Source: Flaviflexus massiliensis (lineage in GTDB: Bacteria > Actinomycetota > Actinomycetes > Actinomycetales > Actinomycetaceae). From it: 64,000 nt of DNA. Both the position numbers and the translations under genes were made by a program. Shown one piece after another: positions 53,706-63,984 of the stretch (positions within the stretch are counted from its first letter, which is position 1; the number at the start of each line of letters is the position of its first letter). The stretch lies in contig NZ_LN831058.1 of the NCBI RefSeq assembly GCF_001375495.1, positions 1,260,768-1,324,767 on the forward strand, in the 5' to 3' direction. The notes below the pieces were generated by a model. That model was not told the DNA's origin. It ran no database searches and was given only the letters and a program-made list of their open reading frames with translations.

Positions 53706-55453
53706 GCTGCCTCCTCTGCCGAAAGCTGGGAGGCGATAATCTTGCGATAGGTTTCGCTCTTCTCCATGAGCTCCTCGTGCGTTCCCTGACCAACATCCCG
53801 TCCCTCGTCGAGCACGAGGATCCGATCGGCATCGCGAATGGTTGAAATGCGCTGCGCAACGATGAGAACTGCAGTATTCGGTATCGCCTCCGGGAGGGCA
53901 GCACGGAGCCTCTGATCGGTGGCAAAGTCGAGAGCCGAAAACGAGTCGTCAAAGACCAAGAGATCTGTGTCCTCAACCATGGCACGGTAAAGGGCTCGAG
54001 CGATGGTGAGGCGCTGGCGTTGACCACCCGACAGGTTGCGTCCACCCGGATCGACCCGAGAAGCTAGACCATCATCCAATTTCTGCACGAACTCGGTGGC
54101 TTGGGCGTAATGGAGCGCTCGCCAAATCCGATCCTCATCAAACTCCGTGGCACCGCGTTGACCGGTGACGGTTGAGGCAATGGTGCCGGCGAACAGGTAT
54201 GCCTTCTGAGGAACGAGAGCGATCCTTGACCGCAGGGCAGCCGGATCGAGTTCCCGCACGTCCACACCGCCGAGGGTGACCGTGCCACGGGCGGGGTCGA
54301 CCATGCGGCTGAGGAGATGGACGAGGGTAGTTTTTCCGGAGCCTGTGCCGCCCACAATCGCGGTGGTTGACGCGGGTGGGAACGACAGGTTGATCGAATC
54401 CAGAACCGGGCTGTTAGCATCCGCGAACTGGACCGTTGCATCAGTGAGCTCAATCGTTGCGGGGGAGGGTGGCAGATCGGCGGGCTGTTCGGGTGCCGTG
54501 ATGCTGATCGGGATGTTGAGGACCTCCGAGATGCGGCGGGCAGAAACCTGGGCGCGCGGGATTATCATGAACATCATGGCCGCCATCATGACCGCCATGA
54601 GGATCTGCATGAGGTAGTTGATGAACGCGATGAGCGCACCCACCTGCATCCCACCATCCTCAATCCGGTACCCACCGAACCATACGATTGCCACGGACGA
54701 GACACCGATCATTGCCTGCACGACGGGCATCATAAACGCCCACGTCGTCCCGATCTTGAGCCACACCTCGCGTAGCGAGTCGTTGGCTTCCCGGAAGCGT
54801 TTCTTCTCTGCCCGTTGGCGCTGGAAGGCGCGAATGACGCGGATGCCGGTCAGCTGTTCTCGCAGGATCCGGTTGATCGTATCGACCCGCTTCTGCTGGG
54901 TCTCGTAGAGCGGTCCCAACCGAACAATCATGAAGAATACGAAGCCGGCCAGAAGCGGCAGGATAATGAGGAACAGGCCGGAAAGCGTCACGTCTTGTGC
55001 CGCGGCCATGATAATTCCGCCCACCCCCATGATCGGTGCCATGACGATAATCGTGAAGGTCATGTGGACGACCATCTGCACCTGCGTGACGTCGTTCGTG
55101 GACCGGGTGATGAGGGAGGCGGGACCGAATTCGTGAAGCTCGGACCTGCCGAACTGCTGCACCTGGGTGAAGACCTCGCGGCGCAGGTGATGACCGAGCC
55201 CCATTGCAAGTCCCGCACCGAGGTAGATCGCGCCAGCAATGGTGATGACCTGCAGGATCGTCACGGCAAGCATCAGCCCGCCCAGGACCCAGATCCGCCC
55301 AATATCGGCCGCGATGACTCCGTCGTTGATGATCGCCGCGTTCAGTGCGGGAAGCATGAGGGAAGCCATCGATTGGATGAGTTGAAGAACAAGGACCCCT
55401 GCGACCTTCCATTTTCGTTCCCGCAAGTAGCCCCACGTCAGTCGTACGAGCAT
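53702..55453 (-). CDS. ABC exporter half-transporter, Asp-Walker-B subunit
   Basis: 583 residues with six membrane helices and a nucleotide-binding domain. Walker A GGTGSGKTT and signature NLSGGQRQR are canonical, but the catalytic Glu after Walker B is Asp (LLVFDDSFSALD) and the switch His is Gln (VAQRIST). These are the usual changes of the degenerate site in heterodimeric exporters such as TM287/288. First gene of the pair; its promoter must lie near 55454-55472. Confidence 0.92.
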   Translation of the reverse strand: MLVRLTWGYLRERKWKVAGVLVLQLIQSMASLMLPALNAAIINDGVIAADIGRIWVLGGLMLAVTILQVITIAGAIYLGAGLAMGLGHHLRREVFTQVQQFGRSELHEFGPASLITRSTNDVTQVQMVVHMTFTIIVMAPIMGVGGIIMAAAQDVTLSGLFLIILPLLAGFVFFMIVRLGPLYETQQKRVDTINRILREQLTGIRVIRAFQRQRAEKKRFREANDSLREVWLKIGTTWAFMMPVVQAMIGVSSVAIVWFGGYRIEDGGMQVGALIAFINYLMQILMAVMMAAMMFMIIPRAQVSARRISEVLNIPISITAPEQPADLPPSPATIELTDATVQFADANSPVLDSINLSFPPASTTAIVGGTGSGKTTLVHLLSRMVDPARGTVTLGGVDVRELDPAALRSRIALVPQKAYLFAGTIASTVTGQRGATEFDEDRIWRALHYAQATEFVQKLDDGLASRVDPGGRNLSGGQRQRLTIARALYRAMVEDTDLLVFDDSFSALDFATDQRLRAALPEAIPNTAVLIVAQRISTIRDADRILVLDEGRDVGQGTHEELMEKSETYRKIIASQLSAEEAA

Positions 55454-55472
55454 GCTCCTCTTTCAGTAAGTC

Positions 55473-55500
55473 GAGGGGCGCCGAATAATCGGCGCCCCTC
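55473..55500 (-). terminator. Terminator hairpin after aceE
   Basis: A 12-bp perfect stem (55473-55484 with 55489-55500) with a four-base loop, between the aceE stop and the start of the ABC exporter operon, both on the reverse strand. Confidence 0.8.
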
Positions 55501-55554
55501 TGCGTTTAACTAGTCGATTTTATCGACCTGTCCTGTGCTGATCCTGGATGGCTC

Positions 55555-58308
55555 CTAGGCGTCGCCACCGGCCTCACCGGATTCACCGGCCATGACATTG
55601 AACAGGTCGTACTTGTCGATAGCCTGCTGGACAACACCACGATCGATGCGGCCGAGATCAGCGAGAGTCGCAAGAGCGCGGACCACCATGGAGTGGGCGT
55701 CGATCTTGAACTGGCGGCGAGCAGCTGCACGAGTATCGGAGTAGCCGAAGCCATCAGCACCGAGTGTTGAGTAGGTGCCGGGCACCCAGCGACGGATCGA
55801 GTCCTGAACCTGGTGCTCGAAGTCCGAGGTGGCAACGAAGACATCAGCATCGTGCTGGAGCTTCTCGGTCAGGTAGGCGGTGCGACGCTCCTCGTTCGGG
55901 TAGAGGAAGTTGTGTTCGTCCACCTCGAGGCCGTCCTTGCGAAGCTCGTACCAGGAGGTCACGGAGTAAACGTGTGCCTTGACGCCCCAGTCGGATTCGA
56001 GAATTTCCTTCGCGTGGAGGGCCCACGGGACACCGACACCGGAGGCGAGCAGACCAACGCGGTTGCCGTCACCTTCCTGTGCTTCAGCGATCTTGTGGAT
56101 GCCGCGGATGATGCCATCAACGTCCACGTTCTCCGGCTCGGCAGGCTGAAGCAATGGCTCGTTGTAGACCGTCAGGTAGTACATGACGTCCTGGTCGCGA
56201 CCATCCGATCCGTCACCGTACATGCGCTTGATGCCGTCTTGGACGATGTGGGTGATCTCGTAGCCGTAGGCAGGATCATAAATCACCATCGCGGGGTTGG
56301 TAGAGGCGAGGACGGGGGAGTGCCCATCCATATGTTGCGTACCTTCACCAGCGAGAGTGGTACGGCCAGCGGTTGCACCGATGATGAAGCCGCGAGCCAG
56401 CTGGTCAGCGGCTGCCCAGAACTGGTCACCCGTTCGCTGGAAACCGAACATCGAGTAGAAGATGTAGAACGGCATCATCATCTCCCCGTGCACGGCATGC
56501 GAGGTGCCGACCGTGGCGAGCGTGGCAGCGGAACCTGCCTCGTTAATGCCAAGGTGCATGATCTGGCCCGACTCGGCTTCCTTGTAGGACAGGAGCAGGT
56601 CGGCATCCACGGCGGTGTAGTTCTGGCCGTGGGTGTTGAAGATCTTCGCAGTCGGGAAGATCGCATCCAGACCAAACGTACGAGCCTCGTCCGGGATGAT
56701 CGGAACGACGCGCTTGCCGAACTCCTTGTCCTTCATGAGCTCCTTGAGGAGACGCACGAGGGCCATGGTCGTGGCAACCTTCTGGGTGCCCGACCCCTTC
56801 TTCAAGACATCGAAGCGCTTCGCTTCGGGAAGCTGGATACCGTTCCAGGTCTGACGGCGCTCAGGCAGGTAGCCACCGAGTTCCCTGCGGCGCTGCTGCA
56901 TGTACTCGTATGCTTCGCTGTTTGCCGGGGGACGGTAGTAGGGAGCGTTGTACGGATCCGAGAGCTGCGAATCGTCAATATCGAGTGCGAGAGTGTCGCG
57001 CAGACCCTTGAGGTCCTGCTCGTTGAGCTTCTTCATCTGGTGCGTCGAGTTACGGCCAGCGAAGTTCGTGCCAAGCAGGTAGCCCTTAATGGTGTGGGCG
57101 AGGATGACGGTGGGCTGACCGGTGTGCTCGGTCGCTGCCTTGTATGCGGCGTAGACCTTGCGGTAGTCGTGACCACCGCGCTTGAGCGACCAGATCTTCT
57201 CATCCGACCAGTCCTTGACCATGGCCTTGGTGCGGGGGTCACGTCCGAAGAAGTTCTCACGAACGAAAGCACCGTCATTGGCCTTGAAGCCCTGGTAGTC
57301 ACCGTCAACGATCGTGTTCATGATGTTGACGAGAGCGCGGTCGTGATCGGCCTCGAGCAGCGGATCCCATTCGCGGCCCCAAATGACCTTGATGACGTTC
57401 CAGCCGGCTCCGCGGAAGAATGCTTCAAGCTCCTGAATGATCTTGCCGTTACCGCGGACGGGGCCGTCGAGGCGCTGCAGGTTACAGTTCACAACGAACG
57501 TGAGGTTGTCGAGACCCTGCTGGGCTGCGAGCTGGAGCATGCCGCGCGACTCCGGCTCGTCCATCTCACCGTCACCGAGGAATGCCCACACGTGCTGCTG
57601 GTCGGTGTCCTTGATGCCGCGACCCTGCAGGTACTTGTTGAACCAAGCCTGGTGAATAGCCTGTGCGGGGCCGAGACCCATCGACACGGTCGGGAACTCC
57701 CAAAAGTCCGGCATACGACGCGGGTGCGGGTACGAGGGGATGCCTCGTCCGCCCGCGGGGTGGGAGTGTTCCTGGCGGAAGCCGTCCATGTCAGCTTCGG
57801 TCAGGCGGCCCTCCACGTACGCACGTGCGTAGTTACCGGGGGCTGCGTGACCCTGGAAGAAGACCTGGTCTCCGCCACCGGGGTGGTTCTTGCCGCGGAA
57901 GAAGTGGTTGAAACCAACCTCGTACAGGGTGGCAACCGATGCGTAGGAAGAAATGTGGCCACCGACTTCAACACCGGGACGCTGTGCGCGGGTAACCTGA
58001 ACGGCGGCGTTCCAGCGGACCCAACGGCGAATCTCGCGCTCAATCTTCTCGTCGCCAGGGAAGTAGGGCTCGTCCTGAACCGCGATCGTGTTCACGTACG
58101 GGGTGTTGAGGTTGGCTGGGACCTGAATGTTGCGTTCCCGTGCACGGCGTAGCATTGAGAGCAGAATGTAACGTGCTCGCGGTCCGCCACGGTGGTTGAT
58201 CAGATCGTCGATTGAATCAAGCCACTCCTGAGTCTCCTCTGAATCGATGTCAGGGACTCGGCTTAGCAGGCCGTTAATCAGCGGTGACGTATTGTCTTGT
58301 GAACTCAC
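55555..58308 (-). CDS. aceE: Pyruvate dehydrogenase E1 component, homodimeric
   Basis: 917 residues, the large single-chain E1 of the pyruvate dehydrogenase complex, which decarboxylates pyruvate with thiamine diphosphate. The N-terminal thiamine-binding region includes [14 protein letters not shown] and a [17 protein letters not shown] stretch. The central domain has [13 protein letters not shown], and the C-terminal domain ends in a typical [11 protein letters not shown] region. It starts at GTG 58308, seven bases after AAGGAG; the open frame further upstream is not family-like. The E2 and E3 genes are not in the window. Confidence 0.95.
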   Translation of the reverse strand: MSSQDNTSPLINGLLSRVPDIDSEETQEWLDSIDDLINHRGGPRARYILLSMLRRARERNIQVPANLNTPYVNTIAVQDEPYFPGDEKIEREIRRWVRWNAAVQVTRAQRPGVEVGGHISSYASVATLYEVGFNHFFRGKNHPGGGDQVFFQGHAAPGNYARAYVEGRLTEADMDGFRQEHSHPAGGRGIPSYPHPRRMPDFWEFPTVSMGLGPAQAIHQAWFNKYLQGRGIKDTDQQHVWAFLGDGEMDEPESRGMLQLAAQQGLDNLTFVVNCNLQRLDGPVRGNGKIIQELEAFFRGAGWNVIKVIWGREWDPLLEADHDRALVNIMNTIVDGDYQGFKANDGAFVRENFFGRDPRTKAMVKDWSDEKIWSLKRGGHDYRKVYAAYKAATEHTGQPTVILAHTIKGYLLGTNFAGRNSTHQMKKLNEQDLKGLRDTLALDIDDSQLSDPYNAPYYRPPANSEAYEYMQQRRRELGGYLPERRQTWNGIQLPEAKRFDVLKKGSGTQKVATTMALVRLLKELMKDKEFGKRVVPIIPDEARTFGLDAIFPTAKIFNTHGQNYTAVDADLLLSYKEAESGQIMHLGINEAGSAATLATVGTSHAVHGEMMMPFYIFYSMFGFQRTGDQFWAAADQLARGFIIGATAGRTTLAGEGTQHMDGHSPVLASTNPAMVIYDPAYGYEITHIVQDGIKRMYGDGSDGRDQDVMYYLTVYNEPLLQPAEPENVDVDGIIRGIHKIAEAQEGDGNRVGLLASGVGVPWALHAKEILESDWGVKAHVYSVTSWYELRKDGLEVDEHNFLYPNEERRTAYLTEKLQHDADVFVATSDFEHQVQDSIRRWVPGTYSTLGADGFGYSDTRAAARRQFKIDAHSMVVRALATLADLGRIDRGVVQQAIDKYDLFNVMAGESGEAGGDA

Positions 58309-58533
58309 AGCATCTCCTTGCAGTGCACTAGAGGGTGCGGGGCGGGCCGACTGTGGCCGGCTTGACCAGTACAATCAAATCTACCGCTTTCGGGGCCAAA
58401 CGTCCCGCCTCTTCTCGTTCTCTCCCTGTGAAAGTTCCCTCATCCCCCTCGTTTTGTTACCGATTAGCCACAGTTTTCACCAAATTCGGTGGTAGACGTG
58501 GAAATTTCCCCCAAGATTTGGTGAACTAGGGTT

Positions 58534-58995
58534 GTGGAAAATCAAGCGACCGCAGCCTCGCGGTCTACACAGGAAAGGACCGGTTCTTCGAACGGATCAG
58601 TTGAACTCGGCTTGCACGCCGGTCAAGTGATTCAGGAATTTGGTTGGGACACTGACGTCGATGACGGGTTCCGAGCCAGGATCGAAGACGCAACGGGCGA
58701 AGCGCTCGTTGATGAAGATTACGCAGATGTCTGTGACGGCACCCTGATTTGGTGGCGTGATGATGACGGAGACGAAGATGACCTCGCCGATCTTCTCGTT
58801 GATGCAAAAGGCAACCTGGACGATGGTTCAGGAATCATGTGGGTTTTGATTCCAGCTATGGGACGTGACGGCTACGTCGAACACATCGTGGTGGAAGAAG
58901 CAGCGCAAAACGCTGGACTTTCCGCCACCACCGCGGCCGCTCTATCACCGGAATGGACGGGTGTCCGCCTGTCCGCACGGGGTCCACGGCGCTAA
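58534..58995 (+). CDS. DUF3052 protein
   Basis: 153-residue protein of the actinobacterial DUF3052 family. Recognisable parts are LHAGQVIQEFGWDTDVDD, then LVDEDYADVCDGTLIWWRDDDGD and a GRDGYVEHIVVEEAA stretch. The first 25 residues are Ser/Thr/Gln-rich and variable. It is divergent from aceE, a neighbourhood seen in other actinobacteria. It starts at GTG 58534 with no clear ribosome site. Function unknown. Confidence 0.87.
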   Translation: MENQATAASRSTQERTGSSNGSVELGLHAGQVIQEFGWDTDVDDGFRARIEDATGEALVDEDYADVCDGTLIWWRDDDGDEDDLADLLVDAKGNLDDGSGIMWVLIPAMGRDGYVEHIVVEEAAQNAGLSATTAAALSPEWTGVRLSARGPRR

Positions 58996-59013
58996 GAATC
59001 AGTAACAGTCCAT

Positions 59014-59040
59014 AGGGCGGGTGACGATGTCACCCGCCCT
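59014..59040 (+). terminator. Terminator hairpin after DUF3052 gene
   Basis: A 12-bp perfect stem (59014-59025 with 59029-59040) around a GAT loop, 18 bases after the stop, followed by a pyrimidine-rich tail. Confidence 0.8.
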
Positions 59041-59526
59041 TTCACTTCCGCTAACTAATCCTTCTAATCCTTTAAGTCCTCTTGTATTGAATGACGTTGA
59101 CGGCTTCATTCGCGGAATAGTTTCACTCACGATCCCACCGCTTCTATGCTGATTCCTGCCACCGCTCCCATGCTGATGGTGATTCTTCAAGGGCAGCCTT
59201 CCAATGAATGCGCACAGTCCACACCCCGCACTCATGAAAACAAATTGGACTTCATCGACGAAAGCGTGGGAAAAGTTTCATCCTTTGAGTTGAAGCGACA
59301 TAAAAGTCACTAATGTCGCAGAAAAGTTACCAACCCGTTAATCTCAAAGGTGGTCCAGATTGCTGACACTGGCTGAGCAATCGTAGAGCGCCACGGAACT
59401 CAGCGGCGCGATGTAAATGCTCAAATGAACAGGGCATGATCGCATGCGGGAACCGGGGCGATGGGCTTGCCTAACGATGCCACGAAGACATGAGCGACAC
59501 CGAGTTGCTCTCTGAAAGGTAAAGCG
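59041..59526. other. 486-base gap before aspA
   Basis: No supported gene is seen. It holds an inverted repeat GCGACAT/ATGTCGC (59295-59301 and 59313-59319, 11-base spacer) about 210 bases before aspA, which could be an operator. The rest shows no structure I can name. GAAAGG at about 59514-59519 is the aspA ribosome site. Confidence 0.5.
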
Positions 59527-60972
59527 GTGACACAGTACCGAGTTGAAGAGGACCTCCTGGGGACTCGCGAGATTCCAGCCGACGCCTACTACGGCGTTCA
59601 CACCCTGCGAGCGATGGAGAACTTCCCCATGTCAGGACGGCTCGTGCGGGACGTTCCCGAGTTCGTCAGAAGCATGGTCGAGGTGAAGAAGGCATCGGCT
59701 CTTGCCAACAAGGAACTGAGGTCACTCCCGTCAGACATCGCTGACGCAATCATCGCTGGCTGCGACGAAGTACTCGAAAACGGCCGTTGCATCGACCAGT
59801 TCCCGATCGACCTATTCCAAGGTGGTGCCGGCACCTCGGTCAACATGAACACGAACGAGGTTGTCGCCAACCTGGCACTCGAACTCCTCGGATACGAGAA
59901 GGGCCGCTACGACGTCATCAACCCGAACGATCACGTCAACAAGTCGCAGTCCACGAACGACGCCTACCCGACAGCGCTGCGTCTCGCGATCTACCGGCTG
60001 GTCATGCACCTGCGCACGAGTGTCGTCAGCCTTGCCGAGGCTCTGCGGGAAAAGAGTGAGGAGTTCTCCAAGGTTCTGAAGATGGGGAGGACCCAGCTTC
60101 AGGACGCAGTCCCCATGACTCTCGGCCAAGAATTTGGTGGCTGGGCAACAACCCTGGAGGAAGAAAACGTTGTTCTCCAGCGTGCTTCCAACTACCTCCT
60201 TTCCATCAACCTCGGCGCCACCGCCATCGGCACCCGAGTCAACACCCCCGAAGGCTACGCGGAGGTTGCGGCGCGCAAGCTCTCCCACGTCACCGGGCTC
60301 GACATCACCTCCGCACCCGACCTGGTTGAGGCCACGAGCGACACCGGTGACTATGTCATCGTCCATGCAGCACTCAAGCGCACCGCCCAGAAGCTTTCCA
60401 AGATCGCATCCGATCTCCGCCTCCTCTCGTCCGGACCGCGTGCCGGATTCAATGAAATTAACTTGCCGGAGATGCAGGCGGGATCGTCGATTATGCCCGC
60501 CAAGGTCAACCCCGTCATCCCCGAGGTCGTCAACCAGGTCTGCTTCAAGGTCATTGGTAACGACGTCACGGTAACAATGGCGGCAGAAGCCGGTCAGCTC
60601 CAGCTCAACGTCATGGAACCCGCACTGGCGGAAGCAACGTTTGAATCCATCCACCTCCTGATCCAGGGCTGTGACACCCTGCGCACCAAGTGCATCACTG
60701 GCATCACCGCCAACGCCGCACGCACCCGCCAGGACGTCGAGAACTCAATCGGCATCGTCACCTACCTCAACCCGATCATCGGCCACCACAACGGTGACCT
60801 GGTCGGTAAGGAATGTGCTCGCACCGGCAAGTCCGTCAAGGAAGTCGTGGTGGAAATGGGGCTGCTGACCGCAGAGCAGGTCGATGGCTACCTCACCCAC
60901 GAAGCCTTCATGCATCCCCGCTACACAGGCAAGGTCTGGGCAGAGGGGGAGAAGGGGCTCCCCGAAAAGTAG
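59527..60972 (+). CDS. aspA: Aspartate ammonia-lyase
   Basis: 481 residues of the fumarase/aspartase superfamily, converting aspartate to fumarate and ammonia. The superfamily signature [11 protein letters not shown] is present (about residue 319). The N-terminus [23 protein letters not shown] and [14 protein letters not shown] fit aspartase better than class II fumarase. It starts at GTG 59527 behind GAAAGG. Monocistronic; the control region is the long gap upstream. Confidence 0.93.
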   Translation: MTQYRVEEDLLGTREIPADAYYGVHTLRAMENFPMSGRLVRDVPEFVRSMVEVKKASALANKELRSLPSDIADAIIAGCDEVLENGRCIDQFPIDLFQGGAGTSVNMNTNEVVANLALELLGYEKGRYDVINPNDHVNKSQSTNDAYPTALRLAIYRLVMHLRTSVVSLAEALREKSEEFSKVLKMGRTQLQDAVPMTLGQEFGGWATTLEEENVVLQRASNYLLSINLGATAIGTRVNTPEGYAEVAARKLSHVTGLDITSAPDLVEATSDTGDYVIVHAALKRTAQKLSKIASDLRLLSSGPRAGFNEINLPEMQAGSSIMPAKVNPVIPEVVNQVCFKVIGNDVTVTMAAEAGQLQLNVMEPALAEATFESIHLLIQGCDTLRTKCITGITANAARTRQDVENSIGIVTYLNPIIGHHNGDLVGKECARTGKSVKEVVVEMGLLTAEQVDGYLTHEAFMHPRYTGKVWAEGEKGLPEK

Positions 60973-61241
60973 GGCATTCCAATAATTGAATTTGTTGGGT
61001 GTGGGGCGGCCAGGATTCGAAGGATCGATGGCTACCCCGCACTCATGTCAGCGCAATATATCGCTCAAGAAAAGCGAATGCCGCGATGTTGAAAGCGGCT
61101 TGAATGCGCGACAACTGGTGGCGTTGAACACGAACATCCCAAAAACCTGTTTCTCGTTTGCTCGGTCGGAATGAATCCGTGTAAAGTCACTAATCGATCC
61201 ACCAAAGAGTAACGCAAAGTCGTTATCTCCAATGTGGTTCA

Positions 61242-61315
61242 GGGCCTGTAGCTCAGTTGGTTAGAGCACCTGGTTTACACCCAGGGGGTCGGGGGTTCGA
61301 GTCCCTCCGGGCCCA
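61242..61315 (+). tRNA. tRNA-Val (TAC)
   Basis: A 74-base cloverleaf: acceptor GGGCCTG with CGGGCCC, anticodon loop TTTACAC (anticodon TAC), T-loop TTCGAGT, discriminator A. CCA is not encoded. A hairpin terminator follows. Confidence 0.96.
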
Positions 61316-61323
61316 CAAATCCG

Positions 61324-61363
61324 ATGAGTCGGGACATAGGCGACAGTTTATGTCCCGACTCAT
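61324..61363 (+). terminator. Terminator hairpin after tRNA-Val
   Basis: A 15-bp perfect stem (61324-61338 with 61349-61363), a ten-base loop and a T-rich tail, eight bases after the tRNA. Confidence 0.85.
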
Positions 61364-61493
61364 TTCATTTACCTCAACGAAGACCTAGGTCAAAGATGAT
61401 CTAGCCTTTCAATGCACGTGAGCTAAGTGCAGAGTTGGTTGAATGTGGCCGGGATAGTCCCGATGGTCGTCGGCAGTACAGTGTCGGCAGCCT

Positions 61494-63677
61494 TTAGTCT
61501 GCGTAGCTTTGCTTGTGGCTAAGGATCCTGTCCGTACTGGCCTCCGGAGTGAGGTCAAGCTTACGCAGTAACTGAGCATTGAGGGCGACCACAATTGTGG
61601 ACAGTGACATGAGGATCGCGCCGACGCTCATCGGCATCACAAACCCAATGGGTGCGAGGATGCCGGCTGCGAGAGGCACCGAAATCAGGTTGTATCCGGC
61701 AGCCCACCACAGGTTCTGCTTCATCTTCCTAAAGGTGGCGCGTGACAGTTCGTAGACTGACAGCACTGAGCGGGGATCGGAGGAGGCAAGGATGACTCCG
61801 GCGGAGCCGATTGCTACATCGGTCCCGGCACCAATGGCGATGCCAACATCGGCTTGGGCCAATGCGGGTGCGTCATTGACGCCATCGCCCACCATGGCGA
61901 CCTTGCGGCCCTCAGCCTGGAGTTCCTGGACCTTGGCGGCCTTGTCCTCAGGGCGGACGCCCGCGAAGACGCGATCAATGCCGAGGTCCTTGGCAACAGT
62001 GTCAGCAACTGCCTGAGCGTCACCGGTGATCATGACGACCTGCGAGCCTTGAGCGTGAAGAGCGTCAACGGCATCGCGAGACTCGGGACGGATTTCGTCA
62101 GCGAGTCTGAGACCACCAATCACTTCACCGTCTGCCAGTACATGGAGAATGATTGCGCCCTCTTCTCGCCACTGTTCAGCGATGGGAAGCTCCTGAGCGG
62201 AACGCTCCTCGAGCAGGTAAGGGCCACCGACTTCAATCGCTGTTCCGTTGACTGCGGCTTTGACGCCGACAGCAGGGGAGGAAGAGAAATCGGAGGAGGT
62301 TGGAACTTCAAGCTGACGATTCTGTGCGGCACCGGTAATGGCGCGAGCAAGCGGGTGCTCACTGCCTGCTTCAGCTGCTGCTGCCAGAGCGAGTACCGAG
62401 TTTTCGGTGTGGTCACCAACAGGTTCTATTCCGGTTACGGTGGGCTCGCCCTTGCTCAGGGTGCCGGTCTTATCGAACAGGACAGTATCGACGCTTCGCA
62501 TCGATTCAAGAGCGAGACGATCCTTGATGAGGACACCGCCGCGCGCTGCACGTTCGGTTGCGATGGAGACAACCAAGGGAATGGCGAGTCCGAGAGCGTG
62601 AGGGCAGGCGATGACGAGCACGGTAATCGTTCGAACAACGGCTTCGTTCGGTGTGCCAACAAATGCCCAGACAATGGCTGTGATGATGGCCGCTCCGAGA
62701 GCAAACCAGAATAGCCAAGCTGCAGCCCTGTCTGCGATGCGTTGCGCACGTGACGAGGACGCTTGAGCATCAGAGACAAGCTTCTGGATTCCCGCTAGGG
62801 CAGTATCGTCACCGGTTGCTGTGACCTCGACCCTCAAGCCGGAGTCGGTGGCGATCGTGCCAGCCACGACATTGTCGCCGATTTCGCGGCGCACAGTTGT
62901 CGATTCACCCGTCACCATCGACTCGTCCATGGAAGCAGAGCCATCGACAATGCGACCATCGGCCGGTACGGATGAACCCGGGCGGACGATGACTACGTCG
63001 CCGACCATGAGATCAGCGGGGGACACCTTGATGACTTCATCGCCGTCCACCTTCTCTGCCTCATCCGGAAGCAGAGCAGCAAGTGAATCCAGGGCAGATG
63101 TGGTTTGAGCCAGTGACCTCATCTCAATCCAGTGCCCAAGGAGCATGATGACTACGAGGAGGGCAAGCTCCCACCAGAAGTTCAACTGGTGATTGAGCAG
63201 ATTAAGAGAAGCACCCCAGGACGAGATGAAGGCGACGGTGATGGCCAGGCCGATGAGGAGCATCATGCCGGGCTGGCGCGAACGAATCTCGATGACAGCA
63301 CCCGTCAGGAACGGCCAACCACCCCAGAGGTACATGATTGTGCCCAGAATTGGCGATACCCAAGGGGCCCACTCAGCATCTGGCACCTGGTAGCCAAGGA
63401 GATCAGCAAACATGTCGTTGAAAATGACAACGGGGATTGCCATGACGAGCATGATCCAGAACAGCCTGCGGAACTGGCCAACATGATCTCCGTGATCACC
63501 ATGCCCGCCGTGTCCACCATGTCCTGAACCATGGTCGTGTCCTGCATGGCCGGCATGTGGCTTATGGCCCGAGTGGTCTCCAGGGGCTTGATCAGAGTCG
63601 ATCACGGCCGCACCCTTGACGTGAGATTCGGTTCCACGACCGTGATGCTCGTGATGAGAGTCGTGCTCTGTGCTCAT
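61494..63677 (-). CDS. CopB-type copper-translocating P-type ATPase
   Basis: 727-residue P1B ATPase. A His-rich cytoplasmic N-terminus (about residues 1-65, many HDH/HGGH runs) replaces CXXC metal domains. Eight membrane segments follow, with CPH in the sixth (IACPHALGLAIP), the mark of the CopB subgroup. DKTGTLSKGE carries the phosphorylated Asp, SEHPLARAI is the nucleotide-binding HP motif, and GDGVNDAPAL is the hinge. It exports copper or silver from the cytoplasm. The start is ATG 63677. A CsoR-box-like palindrome lies 58 bases upstream. Confidence 0.93.
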   Translation of the reverse strand: MSTEHDSHHEHHGRGTESHVKGAAVIDSDQAPGDHSGHKPHAGHAGHDHGSGHGGHGGHGDHGDHVGQFRRLFWIMLVMAIPVVIFNDMFADLLGYQVPDAEWAPWVSPILGTIMYLWGGWPFLTGAVIEIRSRQPGMMLLIGLAITVAFISSWGASLNLLNHQLNFWWELALLVVIMLLGHWIEMRSLAQTTSALDSLAALLPDEAEKVDGDEVIKVSPADLMVGDVVIVRPGSSVPADGRIVDGSASMDESMVTGESTTVRREIGDNVVAGTIATDSGLRVEVTATGDDTALAGIQKLVSDAQASSSRAQRIADRAAAWLFWFALGAAIITAIVWAFVGTPNEAVVRTITVLVIACPHALGLAIPLVVSIATERAARGGVLIKDRLALESMRSVDTVLFDKTGTLSKGEPTVTGIEPVGDHTENSVLALAAAAEAGSEHPLARAITGAAQNRQLEVPTSSDFSSSPAVGVKAAVNGTAIEVGGPYLLEERSAQELPIAEQWREEGAIILHVLADGEVIGGLRLADEIRPESRDAVDALHAQGSQVVMITGDAQAVADTVAKDLGIDRVFAGVRPEDKAAKVQELQAEGRKVAMVGDGVNDAPALAQADVGIAIGAGTDVAIGSAGVILASSDPRSVLSVYELSRATFRKMKQNLWWAAGYNLISVPLAAGILAPIGFVMPMSVGAILMSLSTIVVALNAQLLRKLDLTPEASTDRILSHKQSYAD

Positions 63678-63984
63678 GTAGGTCCGCTTTCTCCTCTTTA
63701 TTTGTCATCTGACTGGTCATTTACACTTCGACCATATACCCCCGAGGGGTATACGTCAATGCTTTGTGTCCGTATTTTCATGACCAAACCCGGCTCTTGT
63801 GGGCAGGTTCTGTCAGTGCCGTTGAGTCGAATACTGAATTCTTGAGAATAAGTCGGGAGTTAAAGGCGGAGTGCTTGCCTTAACTCACAAGATCCGTACC
63901 TGCTGCGGAGTTGAACCCGACAGCAGACTCATTGCAGAAACTTGGGATGTTGGATGGGGATACAGTTCGGACAAGGAGGTAATC
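63678..63984. other. Divergent control region between copB-like gene and next gene
   Basis: No gene is seen. It contains the 19-bp palindrome at 63735-63753 and an imperfect hairpin at 63857-63886 (GAGTTAA-A-GGC with GCCTTAACTC, one bulged A). A strong AAGGAGGT at 63973-63980 is the ribosome site for the gene starting at 63985. Confidence 0.6.
63735..63753. promoter_or_regulatory. CsoR-type copper operator
   Basis: TATACCCC-CGA-GGGGTATA is an exact 8-3-8 palindrome that matches the known G/C-centred, TATA-flanked sites of CsoR copper repressors. It is placed for control of the copB-like gene. No csoR gene is complete in the window. Confidence 0.75.

Noticed and set aside
55813-58152. Very long open frame on the + strand opposite aceE
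   Set aside because: It is the antisense shadow of a GC-rich gene. The reverse strand encodes a full, motif-complete aceE.
59303-61194. The 12-mer AAAGTCACTAAT on both sides of aspA (about 59303 and about 61183)
   Set aside because: Repeats of 12 bases are expected by chance in a window of this size, and the surrounding bases do not match.
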